Origin: Shewanella inventionis
GTDB lineage: Bacteria; Pseudomonadota; Gammaproteobacteria; Enterobacterales; Shewanellaceae
Reading direction: 5' to 3'
Assembly (NCBI RefSeq): GCF_014641855.1
Contig: NZ_BMII01000009.1
Span: 1 to 64,000, forward strand
DNA length: 64,000 bases
In this document: positions 43,784-53,037 of the stretch, one piece after another
Numbering within the stretch: the first letter of the stretch is position 1
Layout: each line of letters begins with the position of its first letter
Notes under the pieces: generated by a model
Database searches by the model: none
Told to the model about the DNA's origin: nothing
What the model saw: the letters and a program-made list of their open reading frames with translations, nothing else
Translations under genes and position numbers: made by a program

Positions 43784-45940
43784 ATGAAAAAATGGTTATT
43801 AACTGCCGCCATCGCCGCCAGTTTTGGCGCTTCTGCTGATGAAGGGATGTGGCAACCACATCAATTACCAGCCATGGCTGACGAACTGAAAGCAAAAGGC
43901 TTAGAAATAAGCGCAGACTCTATTTCAAAACTAACAGAATTCCCAATGAATGCAGTAATAAGCCTAGGTGGCTGTACCGCATCATTTGTTTCACCTAAAG
44001 GGTTAGTTGTCACCAACCACCACTGTGCTTATGGCGCAATTCAGTACAATTCAACGCCAGAAAAAAACCTGCTTAAAGATGGTTTTTTAGCCAAAACATA
44101 CGTAGAAGAATTACCTGCCACACCTGGCTCGCGAATATTTGTCACTGAAGAAGTCACCAATGTGACTGACAAAGTCACCGCAGGCCAAATGGATAAAGTC
44201 GGCAATGACTTTTACAAAGGTATTGAGCTGCAACAAAAAACCTTAGTGGCTGAGTGTGAACAACAAGAAGGTTATCGCTGCCAGGTGTATAGCTTTCACG
44301 GCGGTTTAGAATATTACCTTGTCAAACAGCTTGAAATTCGCGATGTGCGTTTAACCTATAACCCTGCAGCCAGCGTAGGCAAATACGGCGGCGATATCGA
44401 TAACTGGATGTGGCCTCGTCATACCGGTGACTTTTCATTTTATCGTGCTTATGTATCTAAAGAAGGCAAACCGGCTGACTTTAGCAAAGACAACGTCCCA
44501 TATGAGCCAAAAAGCTTTTTAAAAGTGTCAGCCAAAGGCGTGAGTGAAGGCGATTTTGTGATGGTTGCAGGTTACCCTGGTCGCACTAACCGTTACCGCA
44601 CAGCAGATGAAGTAAGCAACCAATTTAACTGGGCGTACCCTGAAGGGCAAGTGCTACAAGCGCGCATGATCGACATTATTAAAGACACTGCACCAGAGGG
44701 CAGTGACGAGCGCATCAAGTACGAAAGCTTAATCGCTGGTTTAGCTAACTATGCTAAAAACTTCACTTCTATGATTGAGTTTTATGGTAAATCAACCATG
44801 TTAGCCGATCGTCAAAAAGTGGAAAGCGACCTTGCAAACTGGATAAGCAAAGATACCAAACGCCAGCAACAATATGGTGAAACCTTAGCAAACCTTGAGC
44901 AACTCGTTGCCAAAAGCCAACAAAACCAAGAACGTGACATTCTCCTTAGTTATATTGGTTACACCACCATGGTGCCAACAGCCCGAAGCTTGTACCGTTT
45001 AGCCAATGAAAAAACCCTAAACGATATGGCACGTGAACCTGGTTATCAAGATCGCGACATGACAAACTTTACCTCAAGTATGGAGCGAATCGACCGTCGA
45101 TACGCTGCCAGTGTTGATAAAGCGTTATTAGCAGATTTACTGACTCGCTATGCGGCATTACCTGCAGAGCAGCGCATTGCATCATTAGATAAAGCATTTG
45201 GTATTACCGATAAGTTTGATGCCAAAGCCTTAGCGAAAACCCTCGACAAAATGTATGCAAAAACCAAACTTGACGATAAAGACACTCGTTTAGCCTGGAT
45301 GAATAAATCGGTTGCTGATTTTAAAGCATCAAACGATCCCTTTATCCAATTTGCAGTACAAACCTATGACGCTGACATGGCGCTAGAAAAAGCCAAAAAG
45401 CAATTAGAAGGCGATTTAATGAAAGTGCGTCCACAGTACATGGATGCCATCATTGCCTACAACCGTGAGTTAGGTAAACCCGTTTATGCTGACGCAAACT
45501 CAAGCTTACGAGTAACTGTAGGTAACGTAAAAGGATATATGCCACAAGATGGTTTACAGGCCGTACCTTTTACTCGCCTAGAGGGCTTATTAGCTAAAGA
45601 TACTGGAGTTGATCCATTTGATGCACCAGCTAAACAACTTGAACTGATTAAGCAAAAGCAATATGGCGATTACTACGTTAAAGCCATTGACTCTGTACCG
45701 GTTAACTTTTTATCGACCCTCGATACTACAGGCGGTAACTCGGGATCACCTACCTTAAATGGTCGTGCTGAACTTGTTGGATTATTGTTTGATGGTGTTT
45801 ATGAGAGCATTATTGGTGATTGGGGTTACGACGCTCAAAGCAATCGTTCTATTCAAGTAGATAGCCGCTACATGCTATGGGTGATGAAATATTTAGATAA
45901 TGCTGACAACCTATTAGCTGAAATGGATATCGCTAAATAG
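43784..45940 (+). CDS. S46-family dipeptidyl-peptidase
   Basis: This periplasmic serine peptidase removes dipeptides from the N-terminus of peptides. A signal peptide (MKKWLLTAAIAASFGASA) is followed by the trypsin-like domain: catalytic histidine in VVTNHHCAYGAIQ, aspartate in GGDIDNWMWPRHTGDF and serine in TTGGNSGSPTLN near the C-terminus, with the helical insertion domain between. After the serine the sequence reads LLFDGVYES; glycine at that place fits DPP7-type (hydrophobic P1) rather than DPP11-type specificity, where an arginine is expected. The chosen ATG opens the signal peptide; 13 earlier codons are also open. Confidence 0.9.
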   Translation: MKKWLLTAAIAASFGASADEGMWQPHQLPAMADELKAKGLEISADSISKLTEFPMNAVISLGGCTASFVSPKGLVVTNHHCAYGAIQYNSTPEKNLLKDGFLAKTYVEELPATPGSRIFVTEEVTNVTDKVTAGQMDKVGNDFYKGIELQQKTLVAECEQQEGYRCQVYSFHGGLEYYLVKQLEIRDVRLTYNPAASVGKYGGDIDNWMWPRHTGDFSFYRAYVSKEGKPADFSKDNVPYEPKSFLKVSAKGVSEGDFVMVAGYPGRTNRYRTADEVSNQFNWAYPEGQVLQARMIDIIKDTAPEGSDERIKYESLIAGLANYAKNFTSMIEFYGKSTMLADRQKVESDLANWISKDTKRQQQYGETLANLEQLVAKSQQNQERDILLSYIGYTTMVPTARSLYRLANEKTLNDMAREPGYQDRDMTNFTSSMERIDRRYAASVDKALLADLLTRYAALPAEQRIASLDKAFGITDKFDAKALAKTLDKMYAKTKLDDKDTRLAWMNKSVADFKASNDPFIQFAVQTYDADMALEKAKKQLEGDLMKVRPQYMDAIIAYNRELGKPVYADANSSLRVTVGNVKGYMPQDGLQAVPFTRLEGLLAKDTGVDPFDAPAKQLELIKQKQYGDYYVKAIDSVPVNFLSTLDTTGGNSGSPTLNGRAELVGLLFDGVYESIIGDWGYDAQSNRSIQVDSRYMLWVMKYLDNADNLLAEMDIAK

Positions 45941-45976
45941 CCCTTTTATCAACTCAGCGACGTTAACCGAGTTGCT

Positions 45977-46678
45977 TTAACTAAGTTGCTGTAAACTCAA
46001 TAACTCTGCGGCCGATACTGGCCGCATTGTTTTTTCTGGCAAATCATCTAAACACACTGTCATGAGCTTTGTTCTCAGTAAATCAATCACCTTAAATCCC
46101 AACGCCTGACACATTCGGCGTATTTGACGATTTAGCCCTTGAGTGAGCACAATTTCAAAGGTTGTAGGGTTAATTAAGCTTATGCTACATGGCCTTGTTT
46201 GCACCTTGCCATAACTCACCCCTCTGGCCATATCATTTAAAAATTGGCTGGTTAACGGTTTATCGACCTGCACTACATAGGTTTTTGTGTGATGAAAATC
46301 TGGGTGCATTAAGGCTTGAGTAAGCTCGCCATCATTGGTTAACAGTAATAAACCGCGTGAGTCTTTATCTAAACGCCCAGCAGGATACAATCTTGGCGAG
46401 TGAGGCAAGACGTGGATCAAACTGCTTGGATCGTTAATCAATAACCGGCAATCCACACCTACGGGCTTATGATACAACCAATATTGCTTTTCTTGCTGCG
46501 CCAAAATAGGCTGCCCATCAACACAAATATTGAGATCCAACAGCGGATCGACTCGCTCAGTATGCGTGGCAAGATGCTGATTAATCGTCACACGGCCGGC
46601 ATCAATCAGTCTAGCCGACTGACGTCGTGAAGCCACACCACACAAAGCCAGATAGTGACTAATACGAACTAATGCCAT
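45977..46678 (-). CDS. rRNA pseudouridine synthase, RsuA/RluF family
   Basis: The 233-residue protein has an S4 domain (RISHYLALCGVASRRQSARLIDAGRVTIN) and a catalytic domain with aspartate in AGRLDKDSRGLLLLTNDGEL and the [11 protein letters not shown] motif. The target uridine is uncertain; it is a shorter relative of the rluF product found earlier in the window, without its basic tail. It converges on the S46 peptidase gene. Confidence 0.88.
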   Translation of the reverse strand: MALVRISHYLALCGVASRRQSARLIDAGRVTINQHLATHTERVDPLLDLNICVDGQPILAQQEKQYWLYHKPVGVDCRLLINDPSSLIHVLPHSPRLYPAGRLDKDSRGLLLLTNDGELTQALMHPDFHHTKTYVVQVDKPLTSQFLNDMARGVSYGKVQTRPCSISLINPTTFEIVLTQGLNRQIRRMCQALGFKVIDLLRTKLMTVCLDDLPEKTMRPVSAAELLSLQQLS

Positions 46679-46709
46679 CGCTAAACATATGCCTTACTAT
46701 AAAAAGTTA

Positions 46710-47402
46710 TCAGTAGTTTTCTAACCAGCTATAGGCCACTTTTTGTTGCTCTTTGATGGTTTTCATCATGTGAAAACTCAAACAAACACACCATAAAATA
46801 TTGGCCTGCGTTAATGACCACATAGCAAGAGAAACCGAACAAAAGTGAGGAAAAGGATTTAAACAGGCTGGAAAGTCGAGCTGGCTCCAATCTAATAGCG
46901 CCATTAACGCGCCGCCGCTTATTAACGCCAATACGGTTAACATCAGCATACGCCTACTCATGGTGCTACCCGGTTTGAAGTAGTCCAATACACACACACA
47001 ATGCAGCAAAACAGAACTGAATAAATAGAGTGTGGACACTTTACGATGAGTGTCTAAAAAATTAACTGGGAACACTCCCATTAAAATAATGCTGAGGCCA
47101 ACCACGAACCCCACAACAGCCAAATAACGGCTTAGACCATCTTGATAGGTATTAAACACCGCCACCATGGCTAACAACAAACATGAACCACCCGCCAGTA
47201 AAGACAAATTAAAAACCACGGCTAAGGGTGAGTTCATATAATCGCCTAATGTGTCTGGGCGGATCATTAACATATTGAGGCTAAAACCACCGGTTTCGGC
47301 CAATAACGCACTGCCAACACCAAATGAACAAATCATCGCTGTAGCTAAAGACATAAACACGATTACAAGGTGTAAATCATAATTTCGAGTTTTTGATATC
47401 AC
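46710..47402 (-). CDS. DUF998 family membrane protein
   Basis: This 230-residue inner-membrane protein has about six hydrophobic segments. The layout and the segments around GSALLAETGG, NLSLLAGG and MGVFPVNFLDTHRKVSTLYLFSSVLLHC fit DUF998, a family without known function. The frame opens with a GTG lacking a strong ribosome-binding site, and the ATG at MSLATAMICSFG is an alternative. Confidence 0.7.
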   Translation of the reverse strand: MISKTRNYDLHLVIVFMSLATAMICSFGVGSALLAETGGFSLNMLMIRPDTLGDYMNSPLAVVFNLSLLAGGSCLLLAMVAVFNTYQDGLSRYLAVVGFVVGLSIILMGVFPVNFLDTHRKVSTLYLFSSVLLHCVCVLDYFKPGSTMSRRMLMLTVLALISGGALMALLDWSQLDFPACLNPFPHFCSVSLAMWSLTQANILWCVCLSFHMMKTIKEQQKVAYSWLENY

Positions 47403-47472
47403 CTGAACACGCTTATGCTAAAAAAGGGATGCAAATGTTAACCTGTTATCGGCTAAATTTAAAGCATAACAA

Positions 47473-47500
47473 CATGCCCAACCGTTTGGGGTTGGGCATG
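47473..47500 (-). terminator. terminator after the NhaC-family gene
   Basis: A 10-bp stem CATGCCCAAC/GTTGGGCATG lies about 35 bases past the stop codon, followed on the minus strand by TTGTTATG. The T run is weak but the stem is strong. Confidence 0.6.
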
Positions 47501-47534
47501 CTTGTATTAATTATAAAATGAAACTTGTTACTTA

Positions 47535-48878
47535 TTACGTTCGCTTACGCAAAATCACAATTGCCACGGCCGTAACGGCTAACACCATGCAATACCATGC
47601 GTTTGAGATTGCAGTTAATGGGCTAATGGTAAATACCGATGCTATCAGCAATGCCTGGGCACCATGAGGGATTAACCCTTGAATAATACAGGCAAAAATA
47701 TCCAAAATACTGGCAGCGCGTTTAGGTGTTACGCCATGTTTTTCAGCGAGCTCTTTAGCAATATCACCCGTAACAACAATCGATACCGTATTGTTAGCCA
47801 CACAGGTATTCGTTGCGGCAACAATGGTCGCCATGCCTAATTCTGCAGCACGACTTGACGCCTCACCGTTGGCTTTTGAAAATCGACGAATTAACTTTTC
47901 AATTAATTGGCTTACAAATGTTAAGCCACCTTGCTGTTGCATCAACGCAGCTAAACCACCGACCAACATCGACAGGATAAAAATTTCCTGCATGTTAGTA
48001 AAACCGGTGTAAATATCGTTACCCATTTGAATAACGGTATATTCTGAAGTGAACACGCCTGTTGCGCCGGCAAGAACAATCCCCAAAGACAACACAACAA
48101 ATACGTTAAGCCCGGCAACAGCAAGCACTAAAATCGTTAAATATGGAACCACTTTCAGCAAATCAATATCTTGAGCAACAATGTCGGCCTGCCCCTGACC
48201 GGCAAGGGCAAATAACACCAAGGTGATGATTGATGCTGGAATAGAAAAGACTAGGTTTTCACGAAACTTATCTTTCATATCACAACCTTGTGTGCGAGTT
48301 GCCGCAATGGTGGTATCTGAAATAATCGATAAGTTATCGCCAAATAACGCACCCGACATCACAGCACCTGCCATTAATGCGTAATCAATCTGAGCCTGAT
48401 CTGCAACACCTAAGGCTACTGGCGCAACGGCTGCAATAGTGCCCATTGAGGTACCCATAGAAGTGGCAATAAATGCTGCTATCACAAAAAAGCCCGGCAG
48501 TAACAAATTTGACGGAATAAATGATATGCCTAACGCGACGGTAGCATCTACACCACCGGTGGCTTTGGCCACGGCTGCAAAAGCCCCCGCAAGCAAATAA
48601 ATTAAACACATCGCAATGATATTGCTGTGGCCAATGCCTTCAATAAAGGTTTCAATGGCCTGGTTAATCTGCTGTTTAGACAGCAATACCGCCAGCACGA
48701 TTGCCGGTAAAATTGCGATAACACTTGGTAATTGATAAAACGCATAATCAACACCCTGGCTTTGAAAATACAAGCCAGCGCCAATGAATAAACCTAAAAA
48801 TACAAATAAGGGTAATAACGCCACAAACGAAGCAGGACTTTTAGCAACTGTCGTAGGTGATTGATTTGTTGTGGTCAA
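47535..48878 (-). CDS. metT: NhaC-family transporter, predicted methionine uptake (MetT)
   Basis: This 447-residue inner-membrane protein has about 11 membrane segments and the NhaC-type core (LLPGFFVIAAFIATSMGTSMGTIAAVAPVALG, GALFGDNLSIISDTTIAATRTQGCDM, ATNTCVANNTVSIVVTGDIAKELAEKHGVTPKRAASILDIFACIIQGLIPHGAQ). On family alone it would be called a sodium/proton antiporter. A tandem MetJ operator over its promoter instead fits MetT, the methionine transporter predicted by comparative genomics in Shewanella and Vibrio. A TTG start follows GAGAGATTAC. It is monocistronic. The name is an inference from family plus operator. Confidence 0.8.
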   Translation of the reverse strand: MTTTNQSPTTVAKSPASFVALLPLFVFLGLFIGAGLYFQSQGVDYAFYQLPSVIAILPAIVLAVLLSKQQINQAIETFIEGIGHSNIIAMCLIYLLAGAFAAVAKATGGVDATVALGISFIPSNLLLPGFFVIAAFIATSMGTSMGTIAAVAPVALGVADQAQIDYALMAGAVMSGALFGDNLSIISDTTIAATRTQGCDMKDKFRENLVFSIPASIITLVLFALAGQGQADIVAQDIDLLKVVPYLTILVLAVAGLNVFVVLSLGIVLAGATGVFTSEYTVIQMGNDIYTGFTNMQEIFILSMLVGGLAALMQQQGGLTFVSQLIEKLIRRFSKANGEASSRAAELGMATIVAATNTCVANNTVSIVVTGDIAKELAEKHGVTPKRAASILDIFACIIQGLIPHGAQALLIASVFTISPLTAISNAWYCMVLAVTAVAIVILRKRT

Positions 48879-49016
48879 AGTAATCTCTCTTTATCTTAAC
48901 GATTAGGGGTTGTCGGATGAGAAAAGCGAGTACGACACAATCTCGGTCATGGTTATAATTTAGTGGCGCTAAGGCACAAACTAAATACTGCAGTCACATC
49001 ATAACAAGTTGTGGCA

Positions 49017-49045
49017 AGAATAAGAGAACTTATTAACCATGTCAA
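49017..49045 (-). promoter_or_regulatory. metT: metT promoter
   Basis: On the minus strand TTGACA (49040-49045), a perfect -35, and TATTCT (49017-49022) are separated by 17 bases. The promoter lies about 140 bp before the start codon, leaving a long leader. MetJ sites overlap the -35. Confidence 0.7.
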
Positions 49046-49048
49046 TCT

Positions 49049-49064
49049 AGACGTCTAGACTTCT
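49049..49064. promoter_or_regulatory. metT: tandem MetJ operator (two met boxes)
   Basis: AGACGTCT (perfect met box) is followed without a gap by AGACTTCT (7 of 8). Two adjacent 8-bp boxes are the minimum that MetJ dimers bind cooperatively. A weaker third unit may precede. They abut and slightly extend past the -35 of the metT promoter, so MetJ with S-adenosylmethionine would repress it. Confidence 0.8.
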
Positions 49065-49429
49065 TTGCTGCCATGATAAAATTTAGTCTAAAAGCGAACA
49101 ATTGCTACAACTTTGCTACATTTATTTATCCAGTTAACGCCATTTTCAGACAATAATGTGATTAATACCAATAAGTTTAGCCAGCCTTCCTTATCAGCAA
49201 GCAAGTAACGCCATAAACGATGCGTAGGCCACATACTCTTACGAGGTGTGTTCTGAAAAGTGATTAAACTTAATCGACGCTGAAATTAATTAGTCAAAAG
49301 CAGCTATAGCCTAAGGCGTGATACCTAATAAGGCATGAGTTGATTCGGCAAAATGGGGACTAAAATCAAACAAGGCTTATAACAACATCAATTTCCTTTA
49401 CCGCATTAATAAATCTCAGATCTAGATAA

Positions 49430-49458
49430 CAAAAAGCCCACATAACAGTGGGCTTTTG
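49430..49458 (-). terminator. terminator after putA
   Basis: GCCCAC/GTGGGC with AAAAA and TTTTTG flanks, about 20 bases past the stop codon, form a typical rho-independent terminator on the minus strand. Confidence 0.85.
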
Positions 49459-49474
49459 TTACACAATCAGCTTA

Positions 49475-52400
49475 TTACTCGTCGGCATCACCTAACGACA
49501 ACAAGGTTGCATTACCACCGATAGCGGTAATGTTATTGGTGCGTGTTTTTTCAGTGACAAAACGGGTTAAATAGTGAGGGCCACCCGCTTTTGGCCCAGT
49601 ACCAGATAAACCTTGACCACCAAATGGCTGCACACCAACCACTGCACCAATTTGGTTACGGTTAATGTACACGTTACCCACATTCACTTTATCGGCTAAC
49701 GATAATGCATGGCCTTCATTGCGGCTGTGGATCCCTAAGGTTAAACCAAAACCTGTACTGTTGATTTCATCAATCACTTTAGCTAAATCGCCAGCCTTGT
49801 AACGAATCACATGTAAAATAGGACCAAAGTGCTCTTTTTCAAGTAACTTAATTGAGTCGATCTCAACCGCAGTAGGCGCCACAAAGTGACCGTTTTCAGT
49901 GCCCTCTGGCAACTCAAGCTTGTTAATCAATTTACCTACCTGGGTAATATGATCAATATGCGCATTTAAGTTCGCTTTGGCCGTTGCGTCAATCACAGGG
50001 CCAACATCGGTTTTCACTGAGCTTGGGTCGCCAATGGTTAATTGCTCCATGGCGCCTTTCATCACTTCAATAACGCGATCTGCTATATCTTCTTGTAAAA
50101 ACAACACACGTAACGCTGAACAACGTTGGCCTGCACTGGTAAATGATGACGAAACGACATCGTTAACCACTTGCTCTGGTTGTGAAGTAGAGTCAACCAC
50201 CATGGCATTTTGGCCGCCCGTTTCAGCAATCAATGGAATAATGGCACCATCACGATTTGCCAAAGTACGGTTAATTAATTTAGCCGTGCCTGTTGAGCCA
50301 GTAAAACACACACCACCAATGCGTTCATCAGCAGTAATCGCAGCCCCAACAACCGCACCGGTACCTGGTAAAAATTGCAATACATCGACAGGAATGCCCG
50401 CCTCATGTGCAAGCTGTACGGCACGGTAACCCACTAAACAGGTTTGCTCTGCAGGTTTAGCAATCACGGTATTACCTGCAGCAAGCGCTGCTGATACTTG
50501 ACCTAGGAAAATAGCGAGCGGGAAGTTCCATGGGCTAATGCACACAAAAATACCGCGCCCCTGTAAAAATAGCTCGTTTAGCTCGCCTGTTGGGCCAGGA
50601 AGCAATTCAGGCTTGCTCATCATCTTTTTAGCTTGTACAGCATAGTAACGACAAAAATCGACCGCTTCGCGCACTTCATCGATACCGTCTTGAATGCTCT
50701 TACCTGCTTCACGGGTACACAGTGCAATTAACTCTTCGCGGTTTTCTTCTAATAAATCAGCTAATTTTTGTAGTGCGTTAGCGCGGGTTTCAACTGGCGT
50801 ACGAGCCCAACCAGCAAATGCAGCGTCAGCGCTTGCAATGGCTTGCTCGATAGCATTAGCATCTGCAAAAGCAACTTTACCCACAGTTAATGATGTATCA
50901 AATGGGCTCACAACAGTTTGAACCTCACCGGTTAAGGTGCTGCCATTAACTAATGGACCTGCTGTCCACTGAGTATGACTAAATTTATCTAGTGCAGCAA
51001 AAAATGGCCCAGACTCAGAAATAATGTTCATATTTAATCCTTTAGAGTTTTTACGTTCTGCACCAAAAATATCAGCAGGCTTGACTATGTGTTGATTCGC
51101 TAACGATTTGTAACCTAATAACGTCACCAGTGGATGTACGACTAAGCTTTCAATTGGCGTGTTGGGGTCTACAAGTTTGTGCACAAACGAGGTATTAGCC
51201 CCGTTTTCAAGTAAGCGACGCACTAAATAGGGTAATAAGTCTTTATGAGCACCAATAGGCGCATAAATACGTACTGTTTTAGCGCCGCTTTCAGCAAGCA
51301 TGGTGTCGTAAAGCTCTTGACCCATACCGTGCAAGCGTTGGAATTCATAAAGACGATCACCTGCCATCGCATCAATACTGGCAACCGTTTGCGCGTTATG
51401 AGTAGCAAATTGCGGGTAAATAGCACCACGAGTAGCGTTGGATAACAAATATCGTGCACAAGCAAGATACGACACGTCAGTACCGGCTTTACGGGTATAG
51501 AGTGGGTAGCCACCCTCGCCTGCTTGCTGCGCCCATTTCAGCTCACTGTCCCAATAAGCTCCTTTTACTAACCTAACTGGTATTTCATCACCTTGATCTT
51601 TCGCCAAGCGCGTTAACCAGCACAATACAGGTAAACATCGTTTAGAATAGGCCTGCACCACAATGCCTAATAACCCCCAACCTTTGGCGGCATCAGACTG
51701 ATATAACTGCTTAAATAGTTTCAGCGATAACTCAAGGCGATCCACTTCTTCAGCATCAATGGAAATACCAATATTTAGCTCACGGGCCTGTACGATAAGC
51801 TTAATGACAGTGTCGTATAATTCGCTTAATACACGGTCTTGGTTAGCCACTTCATAGCGTGGATGTAATGCCGATAATTTGATGGAAATAGTAGGTCTTG
51901 GCGAGTCAGATATATCGTATTGTTGCGCACCTAAATCACGTATTGCGTTGCTGTAATCGTTAAAATATTTTTGCGCATCGCTTGCCGTCAGAGCCGCTTC
52001 GCCTAGCATGTCATAGCTATGGGTGTAACCTAACTTGCGTTTAGCTTCACTATTTTTAAGGGCTTCAGTTACGTTTTGGCCAAGCACAAACTGCTTGCCC
52101 ATGATTTTCATTGCAGCCAGCATTGCCTGGCGGATCATTGGCTCGCCGACACGGTTAACTAAACGCTTAATTAAGTTACTTGGCGTACCATCAAGGTTAC
52201 GATCTAACTTTACAATTCTACCTGTTAACATTAAGCCCCAGGTAGAAGCATTCACCAATAATGAGTCACTCTGATTTAAGTGCTCATCCCATTTAGCACC
52301 CGACAATTTGTCTTGGATTAAAGCATCAGCAGTGGCAGCGTCAGGGATCCTTAATAAGGCTTCTGCCAAACACATTAAAATAATGCCTTCTTGGGTTTCT

Positions 52401-52654
52401 AAACTGTATTGCTGCAAAAAGGCATCAATACCAACCATCAGGCCTTTTTTTTCAAACTGACGAACCTTACTCACGAGCTCATGAGCCCGACGGGTAACCT
52501 GTTCAATGTCTTGTTCAGACGATGGTACAAGCTTAATTAATTCAGACAGGTATTGCTCTTCATCAACAATGTAGTTGTTAGTCACTGCGGTAAACAGTTC
52601 ATCAAGGGTGGCATTGTCGTAGCGGCCGTCTAGTACTTCACTCGCTTTGAACAT
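49475..52654 (-). CDS. putA: bifunctional proline dehydrogenase / L-glutamate gamma-semialdehyde dehydrogenase
   Basis: PutA oxidises proline to glutamate in two steps at the inner membrane face. About 1059 residues: a helical arm (about 1-160), the FAD-dependent proline dehydrogenase barrel (ISIDAEEVDRLELSL, ERVKGAYWD-like RLVKGAYWDSELKWAQ, TRKAGTDVSYLACA), then the aldehyde dehydrogenase with ISPWNFPLAIFLGQ, glutamate in LIAETGGQNAMVVDS and catalytic cysteine in SAGQRCSALRV. There is no N-terminal ribbon-helix-helix, unlike the 1320-residue E. coli protein, and no C-terminal extra domain, so it should not repress itself. The start at MFKASEVL is preferred; MEANT five codons earlier is possible. 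Confidence 0.95.
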   Translation of the reverse strand: MFKASEVLDGRYDNATLDELFTAVTNNYIVDEEQYLSELIKLVPSSEQDIEQVTRRAHELVSKVRQFEKKGLMVGIDAFLQQYSLETQEGIILMCLAEALLRIPDAATADALIQDKLSGAKWDEHLNQSDSLLVNASTWGLMLTGRIVKLDRNLDGTPSNLIKRLVNRVGEPMIRQAMLAAMKIMGKQFVLGQNVTEALKNSEAKRKLGYTHSYDMLGEAALTASDAQKYFNDYSNAIRDLGAQQYDISDSPRPTISIKLSALHPRYEVANQDRVLSELYDTVIKLIVQARELNIGISIDAEEVDRLELSLKLFKQLYQSDAAKGWGLLGIVVQAYSKRCLPVLCWLTRLAKDQGDEIPVRLVKGAYWDSELKWAQQAGEGGYPLYTRKAGTDVSYLACARYLLSNATRGAIYPQFATHNAQTVASIDAMAGDRLYEFQRLHGMGQELYDTMLAESGAKTVRIYAPIGAHKDLLPYLVRRLLENGANTSFVHKLVDPNTPIESLVVHPLVTLLGYKSLANQHIVKPADIFGAERKNSKGLNMNIISESGPFFAALDKFSHTQWTAGPLVNGSTLTGEVQTVVSPFDTSLTVGKVAFADANAIEQAIASADAAFAGWARTPVETRANALQKLADLLEENREELIALCTREAGKSIQDGIDEVREAVDFCRYYAVQAKKMMSKPELLPGPTGELNELFLQGRGIFVCISPWNFPLAIFLGQVSAALAAGNTVIAKPAEQTCLVGYRAVQLAHEAGIPVDVLQFLPGTGAVVGAAITADERIGGVCFTGSTGTAKLINRTLANRDGAIIPLIAETGGQNAMVVDSTSQPEQVVNDVVSSSFTSAGQRCSALRVLFLQEDIADRVIEVMKGAMEQLTIGDPSSVKTDVGPVIDATAKANLNAHIDHITQVGKLINKLELPEGTENGHFVAPTAVEIDSIKLLEKEHFGPILHVIRYKAGDLAKVIDEINSTGFGLTLGIHSRNEGHALSLADKVNVGNVYINRNQIGAVVGVQPFGGQGLSGTGPKAGGPHYLTRFVTEKTRTNNITAIGGNATLLSLGDADE

Positions 52655-52733
52655 AGTATTCGCTTCCATCGGGTCAGGTTAAAGATGGTTATGTTGGTGG
52701 ATAAATGGACACTGTATTCACGAATATTTTATT

Positions 52734-52743
52734 TTGTATACAA
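52734..52743. promoter_or_regulatory. palindrome TTGTATACAA before putA
   Basis: A perfect 10-bp palindrome, followed by a second partial copy (TGTACA, 52745-52750), lies about 80 bp before the putA start. Its form is typical of operators of GntR-family (FadR-type) regulators. Since this PutA lacks a DNA-binding domain, an external regulator is plausible. The assignment is tentative. Confidence 0.4.
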
Positions 52744-52972
52744 TGTACAATGTGATTTTCGACGATTATACATTCAAAATGTGAACTTGCACACATTAGT
52801 TGAATCGCTGTGACTGAATGTTTAATTAATCAGGTTAAAGCCCACAAAAAAACCTTGTCTAAATCATTTTTTTACACCCAAAAACAAACATAAAGCATTG
52901 ATTTAAAACAAATTAACTATCAACCACCAAAATATTAATCTATGAGAAAAATTCATTATAAAAAACCATAAA

Positions 52973-53003
52973 AAAAGGCCAACGTTTAAATCGTTGACCT
53001 TTT
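52973..53003 (-). terminator. terminator after the SH3-domain gene
   Basis: On the minus strand AAAAGGTCAACG pairs imperfectly with CGTTGGCCTTTT and is followed by a T run. It stands 35 bases past the stop. Confidence 0.8.
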
Positions 53004-53037
53004 ATTAGCTATAATTTAGCAGAGAATCGCGATAAGT

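Larger units (their letters stand above)
48879..49474. other. gene-free region between metT and putA
   Basis: No gene is supported in about 600 bases. The left part is the metT leader and its MetJ-controlled promoter, described separately. The middle (about 49070-49420) has no open frame with a ribosome-binding site and shows nothing I can name. The right end holds the putA terminator. Confidence 0.6.
52655..53037. other. putA upstream region
   Basis: These 380 AT-rich bases hold no gene. They contain the probable putA promoter, a perfect palindrome that may be a regulator site (separate entry), and the terminator of the SH3-domain gene at the right end. Confidence 0.5.
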
